NCBI RefSeq assembly: GCF_002153425.1
Contig: NZ_KZ119600.1
Coordinates: 3,151,920-3,215,919, forward strand
Source: Litchfieldia alkalitelluris
GTDB taxonomy: Bacteria > Bacillota > Bacilli > Bacillales > Salisediminibacteriaceae
Direction of reading: 5' to 3'
DNA length: 64,000 nt
Shown here: positions 8,934-16,219 of the stretch, piece after piece
Layout: each line of letters opens with the position of its first letter
Position numbering within the stretch: the first letter of the stretch is position 1
The notes under the pieces: model-generated
What the model was told of the DNA's origin: nothing
What the model saw: only the letters and a program-made list of their open reading frames with translations
Databases searched by the model: none
Translations under genes and position numbers: made by a program

Positions 8934-8960
8934 TAACATATGTGCGATAAGGATAATTGT
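8934..8960 (-). promoter_or_regulatory. SigK-type promoter for YjcZ unit A
   Basis: On the minus strand AC-N16-CATATGTTA matches the SigK pattern AC-N16/17-CATAnnnTA. It lies inside an inverted repeat (AATTATCCTT...AAGGATAATT, 8916-8958). The same layout occurs upstream of unit B, which supports it. Confidence 0.55.
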
Positions 8961-9028
8961 ATAGACGATAAACCAAATCAAACTAATTTGGGCGATATGC
9001 TTAGCTCAAAAAAAACTAGACTTTATAT

Positions 9029-9062
9029 GAAATGAAAAGGCTGTTGGGATTATCCAACAACC
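9029..9062 (-). terminator. Terminator after YjcZ unit B
   Basis: AAGGTTGTTGG-ATAAT-CCCAACAGCCTTTT on the minus strand forms a stem followed by T residues, 16 bp past the stop at 9078. Confidence 0.7.
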
Positions 9063-9077
9063 TTATTTCATGATTTT

Positions 9078-9251
9078 CTACCAAGCTGCTCCAGTACCTG
9101 CAGCTAATGCTGCTCCAATGATTACTAATAGAATGAACAACACCAAGATTAAAGCAAATCCTCCAGCAAAACCACCTGTTGCTGGTGCTGGTGCTGCTGG
9201 CGCAGTAGGCGCACAACCGTATGCTGCATATGGGTCATGATAATGACTCAT
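9078..9251 (-). CDS. YjcZ-family protein, long form B (57 aa)
   Basis: The ORF begins MSHYHDPYAAYGCAPTAP and continues with an Ala/Pro/Gly-rich stretch, then GGFAGGFALILVLFILLVII and GAALAAGTGAAW. The C-terminal 35 residues are nearly the same as long form A at 8489. GAAGGAGGAATTTGAA before the ATG is an excellent ribosome site. Confidence 0.78.
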   Translation of the reverse strand: MSHYHDPYAAYGCAPTAPAAPAPATGGFAGGFALILVLFILLVIIGAALAAGTGAAW

Positions 9252-9336
9252 TTCAAATTCCTCCTTCTTTAGAATTAAAGATTAGTTTTTAATGAAAATC
9301 TTGCCAACTCTGATACAACATTAACCAGGATTTATA

Positions 9337-9453
9337 TTAGTAGTAATATCCTCCTCCTGGTCTAACTACTGCTGCACCAATTATTACTAACAAAATGAAC
9401 ACCACGATAATAAACGCAAAACCTGAAGCGTAACCTCCAGCAGGTGCACCCAT
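9337..9453 (-). CDS. YjcZ-family protein, short form B (38 aa)
   Basis: The ORF reads MGAPAGGYASGFAFIIVVFI, then LLVIIGAAVVRPGGGYYY. AAGGGAGGGAGCTCAG precedes the ATG. It is the first gene of unit B, with a SigK-type promoter about 50 bp upstream. Together with the gene at 8771 it defines the short half of the duplicated pair. Confidence 0.75.
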   Translation of the reverse strand: MGAPAGGYASGFAFIIVVFILLVIIGAAVVRPGGGYYY

Positions 9454-9503
9454 CTGAGCTCCCTCCCTTAGTAAAAATTGCTGCGATTTTTTCTTCGCAT
9501 TAA

Positions 9504-9530
9504 TACACTATGTCGGTAATGGCATTTTGT
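9504..9530 (-). promoter_or_regulatory. SigK-type promoter for YjcZ unit B
   Basis: AC-N16-CATAGTGTA on the minus strand fits AC-N16/17-CATAnnnTA, with the same 16-bp spacing as the promoter of unit A. Confidence 0.55.
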
Positions 9531-9685
9531 ATAGACATTCGCTGATAAATCTTAAATTAGGCTATACGCCTAGATGAGATGACCATAACGGATCTAAAAA
9601 TCTTAAAAAACATGCACAAGTGTACAATCAACAATTGACTCAACTAATAAAATATTAAGAGATTGGTAAGGGAGGAGGATTTTCT

Positions 9686-10042
9686 ATGAATTATTATGAT
9701 CTTTGCTGTCAACACCGTGGTCAATTTGTTCAAATAACTGAAAAGTGTGGTCGAAAGCATGTTGGAAGAATTGCTGATGTTGATCAAAAAAATGTATGGT
9801 TAGAACAACCACAAATGAATTCACGAGGCTTTGGTTACGGCTATCATGGCTATCACCAGGGCTACCATGGCTATGCTCCAGCACCGTCGTACGGGGCTCC
9901 TGGGTATGCATATGGAGCACCTGCAGGTCATGGGTCACCAGCGTATGGACCTAGACCTGGGTGGGGCGGCAACCCTAACTTTGTACCAGTTGCTTTAGCT
10001 GGAATTGGTGGCTTTGCCCTAGGTTCTGCATTCTTCTGGTAA
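9686..10042 (+). CDS. Small Gly/Tyr-rich protein, probably spore-associated
   Basis: Residues 1-45 form a compact Sm-like beta segment (GQFVQITEKCGRKHVGRIAD, then VDQKNVWLEQP). Residues 48-100 are rich in Gly, Tyr, His, Pro and Ala. The end is a hydrophobic segment (FVPVALAGIGGFALGSAFFW). The composition resembles coat or crust proteins, and it lies next to YjcZ genes, but I do not recognise a named family. GGGAGGAGGATTTTCT precedes the ATG, and a GC-rich terminator follows. Confidence 0.65.
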   Translation: MNYYDLCCQHRGQFVQITEKCGRKHVGRIADVDQKNVWLEQPQMNSRGFGYGYHGYHQGYHGYAPAPSYGAPGYAYGAPAGHGSPAYGPRPGWGGNPNFVPVALAGIGGFALGSAFFW

Positions 10043-10074
10043 AAAGAAAACTAAATTAAAGCGATTATTAATAT

Positions 10075-10101
10075 CCCCCCACTTCCTTAGATAGTGGGGG
10101 G
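10075..10101 (+). terminator. Terminator after the Gly/Tyr-rich protein gene
   Basis: CCCCCCAC-TTCCTTAGATA-GTGGGGGG forms an 8-bp GC-rich stem 33 bp past the stop. Confidence 0.65.
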
Positions 10102-10191
10102 CTTATCATGCATTTAAAAGGGGCGGTCCAAATTATTGAATTATAGAATATCTGGGCTAAAACAGAACTCAAATTATCATGGTTATCAAGT

Positions 10192-10446
10192 AAATAGCGG
10201 GGATTTCTCCATCTATTTTCACTATTTTCGGTGCCTTTTCTTAAATAAGGGAAGTTTCTCCCTGTATTATTTATAAACCTATCTTGTAGGATTCAGGTAG
10301 GAAAATTTGAAAATCAATATCTCATACTTAATCGGTGCCTGAACTGGTATGAAAAAGAGAATAATCATAATCTCATACCCGATCGCCGCCTGATCAGGTA
10401 TGAAAAATAGAAAAACCTAAATCTCATCCCCGATTCCTCATCGGTC
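10192..10446. repeat. Degenerate 51-52-bp palindromic repeats
   Basis: The motif CTCATAC recurs at 10321 and 10372, with CTCATCC at 10424, each followed by a mirror-image GGTATGA or a decayed form of it. A weaker unit (AAATA...TTTCTCC) recurs at 10192 and 10243. The period is 51-52 bp. The frame does not stay open, so it is non-coding. Confidence 0.6.
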
Positions 10447-10480
10447 CAAGTGGATCCACTTTTTTATAAATGGTATAAAA

Positions 10481-10518
10481 ATTACTAGTCCAATTAGCTA
10501 TCAATTTGGACTAGTAAT
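10481..10518 (-). terminator. Hairpin, terminator-like on the minus strand
   Basis: ATTACTAGTCCAA pairs perfectly with TTGGACTAGTAAT, and TTTTT follows on the minus strand. The closest minus-strand gene upstream is yppG, about 280 bp away. Confidence 0.45.
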
Positions 10519-10797
10519 TACGGCTATATTTTAGTTTTCTCCTCACAAACGGAACTAATAGAAAAAACCGCCCGGTCCTTTTGCGTGGGCTTCCTGTTAT
10601 CAAACTTTGGGGTGCGGACAAGATTTCGGTGTGAGTTGTATTCCTGACCGCTTTCCTCGAAAATGTCCTAAAAAATGTGCCCCATTAACTCAATAAATAG
10701 TTGAGTAATCTGGGACACAATGATACACCTCCAACCACCGGCGGAAAGCGAATGGTCTGAACGATCAACAACACATGATTTGTATTTTCAGCGTAGG

Positions 10798-11277
10798 TTA
10801 TTTTTTAAATACTGAAATTAAGGGGGACAATTGCTTTACTAACGGACTAACTTGACCGTATATTCCACTTACTTGATTAACACTATTCCCAATTTTTTCG
10901 AAGTCCAATGAACCATCATCCTTAGTAAAATATTTCATAACATTAACCTTTTGTTTTGGAGGCTTTTGTTGATTTGGGAATTGCCCTGGATATTGTTGTT
11001 GCATCTGCTGTTGCATTTGCTGAGGTTGTTGCCATTGGTGCTGGTTTACTGGCTGCTGTTGCTGCACTTGTTGTTGGTAATGAAAAGGTTGTTGCTGCTG
11101 CATTGGTTGCTGAAATTGTTGATGTTGTTGTGGATAAGGTTGCCCTTGAAAACCTGGTTGGTTTGAATATTGCATAGATTGCGGAGACTGTTGCTGTTGG
11201 CCCGCATTCCCAAAGAATAATTGACTAAATGGATCTGCTGGACGGTTTGGTGTTGGTCTTGGTTGTTGTCTCACCAT
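10798..11277 (-). CDS. yppG: YppG-family Gln-rich protein
   Basis: The 159-residue protein starts MVRQQPRPTPNRPADPFSQL, continues with a Gln/Pro-rich low-complexity region (residues 25-110) and ends in the conserved YppG-type tail VMKYFTKDDGSLDFEKIGNS followed by VNQVSGIYGQVSPLVKQL. YppG is a small Bacillus protein of unknown function, reported among spore-associated genes. The Gln tract makes exact length variable. AAGGAGGGAAA precedes the ATG. Long antisense frames here are shadows of the CAG/CAA tract. Confidence 0.78.
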   Translation of the reverse strand: MVRQQPRPTPNRPADPFSQLFFGNAGQQQQSPQSMQYSNQPGFQGQPYPQQHQQFQQPMQQQQPFHYQQQVQQQQPVNQHQWQQPQQMQQQMQQQYPGQFPNQQKPPKQKVNVMKYFTKDDGSLDFEKIGNSVNQVSGIYGQVSPLVKQLSPLISVFKK

Positions 11278-11461
11278 TTTCCCTCCTTATGACAATAAAC
11301 GGTATACTATTACTTATATATGTATATGTAATTCAAATGTTATTGGAAAGGGCATTAATTAAAAAAAATGATAATGATGTAACTACCTACTAAGAAAATA
11401 AGCGCCCTGGTTCATCAATCACACAAAAGTTATCTCATCCTCATCTTACTATAGAAAAAAT

Positions 11462-11504
11462 AAGAGGTGTCACCAAAAGTATTTCTTTTGGGACACCTTT
11501 TTGG
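11462..11504 (-). terminator. Terminator after the Hsp20-type gene
   Basis: AGGTGTC pairs with GACACCT, extended by a CCAAAAG/CTTTTGG inner stem, with A and T runs outside. It lies 16 bp past the stop. Confidence 0.8.
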
Positions 11505-11519
11505 AGAAATGTTTTTAAA

Positions 11520-11918
11520 TTAGTCAATAGATATATATTTTCTGTGTGCATCGTTTTTGTTAATCACTACTTTTAGTGTATTGTTTTCGAATGAAGCTGA
11601 AACATCCTCGTCTGTAAATGGGAAGAAAACAGGTACAAAACGTTGAACTCTGGCTACTTGAGGAGGAGTTTGAAGTTGATTCTCTTCATCCTCAGCATTT
11701 GCCACTTCTTTTTCAATTGTTTTTTCTGCAGTTAACAATAAACCATTTCGAACATATTCAATTTTAATATGTTCTTTCTCAAAACCTTCAACTATTCCCT
11801 CAATAACTAAGGCTTTTTCTGTATCCTGCACATTAACGTTCAAGGTTTGAACCGGGCGTTGTGGTCCACCAAAAAGTGGGAATCCAAATAAACCTAAATT
11901 ATCTGCTCTGTTAACCAT
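11520..11918 (-). CDS. Hsp20/alpha-crystallin-like, possible spore coat protein
   Basis: The 132-residue product has an alpha-crystallin core: VQDTEKALVIEGIVEGFEKE, IKIEYVRNGLLLTAE, then the late strand motif ASFENNTLKVVINK. The central part carries a short acidic insert (EVANAEDEENQLQTP). Divergent Hsp20 proteins of this size in Bacillus (CotM, CotP) are coat-associated, and its neighbours are sporulation-type genes. A CATACACT element near 11995 resembles a SigE/SigK -10. Whether it acts as a chaperone or a coat protein cannot be decided. Confidence 0.75.
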   Translation of the reverse strand: MVNRADNLGLFGFPLFGGPQRPVQTLNVNVQDTEKALVIEGIVEGFEKEHIKIEYVRNGLLLTAEKTIEKEVANAEDEENQLQTPPQVARVQRFVPVFFPFTDEDVSASFENNTLKVVINKNDAHRKYISID

Positions 11919-12055
11919 AATAACCTCTCCTTATACATAAAATTTAACCCATGTAACTCCCTAAAATAGGTCCTAGTCTCGTTTGACATAAACAGTGTAT
12001 GTACCTACTAGTCATTTTGACTAGACATTCGTGTAGTTTCATGGTTGTTTCGTCA

Positions 12056-12090
12056 AAAAAAAGCAACCGCATCAGCGATTGCCTTTTATT
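12056..12090 (-). terminator. Terminator after the small-ORF pair
   Basis: AAGGCAATCGC-TGAT-GCGGTTGCTT on the minus strand is followed by a run of T. It closes the unit with the 49- and 20-codon ORFs. Confidence 0.8.
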
Positions 12091-12108
12091 ATCGACATTT
12101 TTTAGTAG

Positions 12109-12171
12109 CTAAACAAAACCTTTCCCCTCTGGAATTCTAACAAGATAGTAAATTGAACTTTCATTAATCAT
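12109..12171 (-). CDS. 20-aa peptide downstream of YrzI
   Basis: The ORF MINESSIYYLVRIPEGKGFV begins at an ATG preceded by AGGAGGAGAAAATA, one of the strongest ribosome sites in the region, and ends 20 bp before a good terminator. It is too short for homology judgement. The ribosome site and its place between YrzI and the terminator are the only evidence. Confidence 0.5.
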   Translation of the reverse strand: MINESSIYYLVRIPEGKGFV

Positions 12172-12213
12172 TATTTTCTCCTCCTATCCTCAATTTTTAT
12201 TGTTGCGAATGAA

Positions 12214-12363
12214 TTAGAATAATCGCATATACTGAGATCGCTTTGCTAACAACTCCTGACGAACTTTACGACTATATTCTCGTTGCTGTTCCTTTTTAAT
12301 ATCTTCAGCTGTATATTTTCGCTTAGATATATTTACAGTAACAAAAAAGATATGAAACATCAT
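12214..12363 (-). CDS. YrzI-family small protein
   Basis: The 49-residue product starts with the family-like hydrophobic opening MMFHIFFVTVNISKRKYTAE and continues with a charged helix (DIKKEQQREYSRKVRQELLA). YrzI members of 45-50 residues are found across Bacillus; no function is assigned. AAGGGAGGTGATAATT precedes two adjacent ATG codons; the first gives the usual spacing. It was identified by reading the frame directly. Confidence 0.7.
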   Translation of the reverse strand: MMFHIFFVTVNISKRKYTAEDIKKEQQREYSRKVRQELLAKRSQYMRLF

Positions 12364-12448
12364 AATTATCACCTCCCTTATATGTATTTTGGAAGAATGT
12401 AAGGAATTCTTTACAGTTTTATATAATGATATTTAGAAATACAAAAAA

Positions 12449-12476
12449 ACGTAGATTAACTATAAATCTACGCTTA
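12449..12476 (-). terminator. Hairpin with T-run
   Basis: CGTAGATT pairs with AATCTACG (6-7-nt loop), followed on the minus strand by TTTTTTT. It is the second of two terminators behind the 25-aa ORF. Confidence 0.7.
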
Positions 12477-12520
12477 ACAATTATATGAACTACAAAACCA
12501 CGAGCATCGTGATTGCATGA

Positions 12521-12557
12521 AAAAACGCAGATCTGATAACGAACGACCAACCTGCGT
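12521..12557 (-). terminator. Terminator after the 25-aa ORF
   Basis: ACGCAGGT pairs with ATCTGCGT, followed by TTTTTT on the minus strand, 28 bp past the stop at 12585. Confidence 0.75.
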
Positions 12558-12584
12558 AGAATACCCTATTTCCCTATATACAGA

Positions 12585-12662
12585 TTATAATGGAAGTACC
12601 TTTATGGAGGCTAGTCGATCACCAATATTTAGTTTTACTTTTGTGAATTTTAAGTTTTTCAT
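12585..12662 (-). CDS. 25-aa peptide gene with its own promoter and terminator
   Basis: The ORF reads MKNLKFTKVKLNIGDRLASI then KVLPL. AAAGGAGG lies 8 nt before the ATG. A SigA-type promoter (TTTACT-17-TAATAT, 12709-12737) precedes it and two terminators follow. The peptide is basic (5 Lys, 1 Arg). It resembles no family I know. The full transcription-unit context makes a real small gene or a small RNA likely. Confidence 0.5.
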   Translation of the reverse strand: MKNLKFTKVKLNIGDRLASIKVLPL

Positions 12663-12708
12663 TTCAATTGCCTCCTTTCCATTATTTTCTACATTTCTTC
12701 CACAAATA

Positions 12709-12737
12709 ATATTACTCTGATCATATTCAAAAGTAAA
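12709..12737 (-). promoter_or_regulatory. SigA-type promoter for the 25-aa ORF
   Basis: TTTACT and TAATAT are separated by 17 bp on the minus strand, about 45 bp before the start codon. Confidence 0.5.
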
Positions 12738-12776
12738 CCTTTTTTTTGAAAATTAAGTGATTTTCTAAATAATTCA

Positions 12777-12810
12777 ATAGGCCATTCATCAAATGATGAA
12801 CGGCCTATTA
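12777..12810 (-). terminator. Terminator after yisL
   Basis: ATAGGCCATTCATCA and TGATGAACGGCCTAT form a 15-bp stem with one mismatch and a 2-nt loop, 13 bp past the stop. The T-run is weak. Confidence 0.65.
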
Positions 12811-12822
12811 AACATTATGAAA

Positions 12823-13200
12823 TTACAAACGCCCTGTTGAACTAAATCCAAAATAAAGTGTTAAAATGAGCGCAATTCCGAATTGAACCCAAAATACCAT
12901 CTTTGATTTGCCATCTAACGTCCCTTTTGCCATTCGGTTCGTTATTAATTCCATCGTAAATATAAGCCAAAATGCTAATAGACCTTTGACAAGTGTTTCC
13001 CAGTAAAACTGTTTTATAATAATCATGAATATACCAGTTCCACCTACTAATAAGTAAAAAAGTCGAAGTGTCATTTGCATAATTTTCCCAATTTTTGCAT
13101 TGCCTTTTCCGATAAAAATCACAGCAAGAACAAATAATAAAATAGTTAAAAACCAAAACAGTCCATGGGAATGTAAAAAAGTATTGTAATGTTGTGCCAC
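12823..13200 (-). CDS. yisL: YisL-family membrane protein
   Basis: The 125-residue protein has four membrane spans (about residues 13-30, 42-62, 70-88, 103-120). It carries the family features HSHGLFWFL near the start, KIGKIMQMTLRLFYLL, and the segment MELITNRMAKG. YisL (UPF0344) is a Bacillus membrane family of unknown function. GGAGGAAAAGACGTG precedes the start. It is a single-gene unit. Confidence 0.82.
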   Translation of the reverse strand: MAQHYNTFLHSHGLFWFLTILLFVLAVIFIGKGNAKIGKIMQMTLRLFYLLVGGTGIFMIIIKQFYWETLVKGLLAFWLIFTMELITNRMAKGTLDGKSKMVFWVQFGIALILTLYFGFSSTGRL

Positions 13201-13322
13201 GTCTTTTCCTCCTTTTATGTACTACTTGTAGTATACCGAAAACAAAATTATAACGTAAACTATTATGCCTTCTACTGTTATATCTTTCCATATTATATTT
13301 TGTTCATACAACCAAAAAAATA

Positions 13323-13743
13323 GAGGCTAGGACATAACTAAAGTGTTTAACTGAAATTGCGAACAATAATAACTTTTGCGGAGGAAATATACGAAGTGCC
13401 TCTTCCTCTACGAGCATATGCTACGAAGCTTATCCGTCGAGGCAACTCGAAGCATATTCGTGATGCATCGCTCGTTCCTGCGGGATTAAAGGCAAGGGTG
13501 AGACCCCACAGTGACGAACGTTTACATCATGGATTAACTGCGAGTTGTTTCGACGCATGTTACTCCAGAGAAAATCTAGTAGAGGAAGAAACACATCAAA
13601 AGAGGCTCACCAGCCGCCCGCGGTAAAGAAGACACTGCAAAGAATGAGCAGATGTCGCACTTATGCCTACGGTGAAAGCGGAGTATATTTCCGTAACAAA
13701 TGTTCGGGTTTTTCATATGTTAAAACACTTTTGTCCCAGCCTC
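13323..13743. repeat. Interspersed repeat element of 421 bp with terminal inverted repeats
   Basis: The left end GAGGCTAGGACATAACTAAA and the right end (reverse complement GAGGCTGGGACAAAAGTGTT) form imperfect inverted ends, both continuing into AAGTGTTT. The interior, read on the minus strand, shares CCGCGGGCGGCTGGTGAGCC, CACTGTGGGGTCTCACCCTT and ATATGCTTCGAGTTG with the segment at 29.2 kb. The overlapping ORFs have no protein character. There is no transposase, so it looks like a MITE-like or hairpin-forming intergenic repeat. Confidence 0.7.
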
Positions 13744-13779
13744 CAGTTGAATTTTTCTATTTCCCAGGAAAACAAATGA

Positions 13780-14439
13780 CTAATTTAAATCAAATCGTTG
13801 ACCGTTTACTTCATAAATGATCCATTCTGCTATATTTGTACAATAATCTGCAATTCTTTCAATATATCTCGCAATAAAAGCCATTTGCATTACCTGTTCT
13901 GTAACTCCCGTTTCAACTGCCACTACTTCGAATAATGATTGAACAAATTTGGCATATGCGTGATCAACTTCATCGTCCATCCCTGCAATTTTCTGTGCTT
14001 CCAAAGTATTTGTATCACGAAAAGCAATTAATACTGCCTTAATCATAACGTGTGCTTTAGAAGCCATAAGCAATAATTCCTCTTCGAATTGAATAAGATT
14101 TTCTTTTTCTGTTAACCTTTGGGCTGCTTTCGCCATATCCACCGATAAGTCACCCATTCGTTCGAGATCACTAGAAACTTTTAGACTAACAATTAATTTC
14201 CTTAAGTCTGATGCAACAGGTTGCTGCTTGGCAATCATCAAAGTAGCTTTTTCATTAATTTCTAATTCAAGACTGTTTACCTTACTGTCTTGAATGATAA
14301 TGTCGTCGAACTTACTGTATTCTTTTTTTCTAATAGCTTCAATCGTTTCTGTGAAGGCTTGCTCTACCATTCCACCTAGTTCCAGTACTTCTCCTTTTAA
14401 CTCCGCAAGATCATTCACGAAATGTCCTCGAACGTTCAT
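13780..14439 (-). CDS. phoU: Phosphate transport system regulator PhoU
   Basis: The 219-residue all-helical protein has two PhoU repeats, each with the conserved metal-binding pattern: SSDLERMGDLSVDMAKAA in the first and IARYIERIADYCTNIAEW in the second. PhoU links Pst transport to the sensor kinase and limits phosphate uptake. It is the last gene of pstSCAB-phoU; B. subtilis lacks phoU in this operon. I start at 14439, where GAGAGGGTGA lies 8 nt upstream, instead of an upstream ATG that overlaps the pstB end. Confidence 0.93.
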   Translation of the reverse strand: MNVRGHFVNDLAELKGEVLELGGMVEQAFTETIEAIRKKEYSKFDDIIIQDSKVNSLELEINEKATLMIAKQQPVASDLRKLIVSLKVSSDLERMGDLSVDMAKAAQRLTEKENLIQFEEELLLMASKAHVMIKAVLIAFRDTNTLEAQKIAGMDDEVDHAYAKFVQSLFEVVAVETGVTEQVMQMAFIARYIERIADYCTNIAEWIIYEVNGQRFDLN

Positions 14440-14458
14440 CTTTTTCGTCACCCTCTCA

Positions 14459-15277
14459 TTATCCAAATCTTCCAGTAATATAGTCTTCTGTACGTTTATC
14501 TGATGGTGTGGAAAAAATTATATCCGTATCATCATATTCAATTACTTCTCCATTAAGGAAAAATGCTGTTTTGTCAGAGATTCTTGCGGCCTGTTGCATA
14601 TTGTGGGTGACGATGATAATGGAATAGTTTTCTTTTAATTCTTGGATGAGCTCTTCTACTTTCAATGTTGATTTAGGATCTAGTGCAGATGTTGGTTCAT
14701 CCATTAAAATAACGTCTGGCTCTACCGCTAGGCATCTTGCAATACAAAGTCGCTGTTGCTGACCACCTGATAGACCATATGCATTTTCATGTAGACGATC
14801 CTTCACTTCTTCCCAGATTGCAGCCCCACGTAAGCTTTTCTCTACAATTTCCTTCAATATTTTTTTATCTTTTATTCCATGAATTCTAGGTCCATAGGCA
14901 ATATTGTCAAAAATTGTTTTCGGAAATGGGTTTGGTTTTTGAAATACCATACCTACACGCGTACGTAGTTCTTCAACCCTGAATTCTTTATCAAATATAT
15001 TTTTTTCCCGATATAATATTTCTCCTGAAATTCTTACATTTTGTACTAATTCAACCATTCGGTTCAATGTCTTTATATAAGTTGATTTTCCACAACCTGA
15101 AGGTCCTATAATCGCAGTAACTTCATTTTTGTACATTGGTAAATTAATATTTTTTAGTGCATGATTATTTCCATACCAAAGATTTAAGTTTTTTGTATCA
15201 TAAACAACGGTTTTATTTACTTGTTCCGTCGTTTCTTTTTTCAACGGCAGTTCAGTAGATATAGATAATGAAGACAT
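14459..15277 (-). CDS. pstB: Phosphate ABC transporter ATP-binding protein
   Basis: All ABC motifs are intact: Walker [10 protein letters not shown], signature [15 protein letters not shown], Walker [16 protein letters not shown] and the H-loop histidine in [29 protein letters not shown] is characteristic of PstB. The ATG at 15277 follows AGGAGGGGACTAGGA; the longer frame to 15334 overlaps pstA and lacks a site. The 272-residue length is typical. It powers phosphate import with PstA and PstC. Confidence 0.95.
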   Translation of the reverse strand: MSSLSISTELPLKKETTEQVNKTVVYDTKNLNLWYGNNHALKNINLPMYKNEVTAIIGPSGCGKSTYIKTLNRMVELVQNVRISGEILYREKNIFDKEFRVEELRTRVGMVFQKPNPFPKTIFDNIAYGPRIHGIKDKKILKEIVEKSLRGAAIWEEVKDRLHENAYGLSGGQQQRLCIARCLAVEPDVILMDEPTSALDPKSTLKVEELIQELKENYSIIIVTHNMQQAARISDKTAFFLNGEVIEYDDTDIIFSTPSDKRTEDYITGRFG

Positions 15278-15293
15278 TCCTAGTCCCCTCCTA

Positions 15294-16217
15294 TTAGTAT
15301 CGTTTCTTAAACTTATTTCTGATGATGATAGCAACCGAATTCATAAGAAATAATACGATTAACAAAACAATGATGGTGGCAGCTGCCATAGAAGCATATT
15401 CGTCCACTAAGACAGAATCAATTGTCCAGTAATAAATTTGCATTGGTAAAACCGTAAAATTATCCGTGATACTACTTGGAATAGGTATGATTAAAGCTGG
15501 AATTCCAATTGCGACTAACGGTGCTGTCTCACCAATTGCTCGAGATAAAGCTAATATAACACCTGTCAATATCCCCGCCATTGATGCTGGTAAAACAATG
15601 TTTCTAATTGTTTGCCATTTCGTCGCCCCCATTCCGTACGAAGCTTCCCTCAAAAACTGAGGTACAGAACGAATTGCCTCCTGACTTGCTACGACCACAA
15701 TTGGTAAAACAAGTAAGGACATTGTCAAGCCGCCAGCAATTATACTAGGTCCAAATCCAAACATTCGTACGAAAATGGTTAATCCCAACAGGCCAAATAC
15801 AATAGATGGAACACCAGCTAAATTAGTTATATTCGTCTGGATAAAGGAATGAAATCTTCCTCTTTTTGCATATTCTTCTAGGTAAATTGCCGTCCCAATA
15901 CCTAAAACCATGGTTACTGGACCAACAACAAACATAAGCCATAGCGTACCAACGACCGCACCAGCTATTCCCGCCCGTTCTGGTAAGGTTGAAAGTCTAT
16001 TTGTTAGAAAGTCCATGTTAATCCAACCTAATCCGTCTCTTAGAATTGTATATATTAGAAATGCTAGTACAATTAACCCGAACATGGTTGATGCTAAAAA
16101 CAAATACTTGACGAAATTGTTTATAAAAAGTCTAGTAGTCATTCTTTTATTTACTTTTTCGATATTTAAATAATGACTATGGAACTTCTCCTCTGACTTC
16201 AGTGCGAACTCCTTCAT
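15294..16217 (-). CDS. pstA: Phosphate ABC transporter permease PstA
   Basis: The 307-residue permease has six membrane spans. The EAA loop [20 protein letters not shown] contacts PstB. The motif [15 protein letters not shown] is typical of PstA. The N-terminus carries a longer than usual basic lead before the first span at about 37-60. GGGAGG lies 10 nt before the ATG. pstC ends 2 bp upstream and pstB starts 16 bp downstream, so translation is probably coupled. Confidence 0.94.
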   Translation of the reverse strand: MKEFALKSEEKFHSHYLNIEKVNKRMTTRLFINNFVKYLFLASTMFGLIVLAFLIYTILRDGLGWINMDFLTNRLSTLPERAGIAGAVVGTLWLMFVVGPVTMVLGIGTAIYLEEYAKRGRFHSFIQTNITNLAGVPSIVFGLLGLTIFVRMFGFGPSIIAGGLTMSLLVLPIVVVASQEAIRSVPQFLREASYGMGATKWQTIRNIVLPASMAGILTGVILALSRAIGETAPLVAIGIPALIIPIPSSITDNFTVLPMQIYYWTIDSVLVDEYASMAAATIIVLLIVLFLMNSVAIIIRNKFKKRY

Positions 16218-16219
16218 TT

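Larger units (their letters stand above)
10043..10797. other. Gene-free interval with several repeats
   Basis: No convincing ORF was found in these 755 bp. The interval holds a terminator, degenerate 51-52-bp palindromic repeats (10192-10446), a 13-bp stem hairpin (10481-10518), an imperfect inverted repeat TGTGCCCCATTAACTCA/TTGAGTAATCTGGGACACA (10677-10722), and a short fragment of the interspersed repeat family (10731-10765). Confidence 0.6.

Noticed and set aside
9016-9216. 66-codon minus-strand ORF over the YjcZ long form B
   Set aside because: It is an alternative frame of a gene whose real frame carries the YjcZ signature and a good ribosome site.
10951-11177. Plus-strand ORFs opposite yppG
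   Set aside because: They are Leu- or Ala/Val-rich shadows of the glutamine codon tract on the other strand.
12842-13291. 149-codon frame overlapping yisL
   Set aside because: It is a shifted frame of yisL. The yisL frame has the family motifs and membrane spans.
13357-13820. ORFs of about 90 codons inside the 13.3-kb repeat
   Set aside because: They lie within a repeat that has similar DNA elsewhere but no conserved frame, and they have no ribosome sites.
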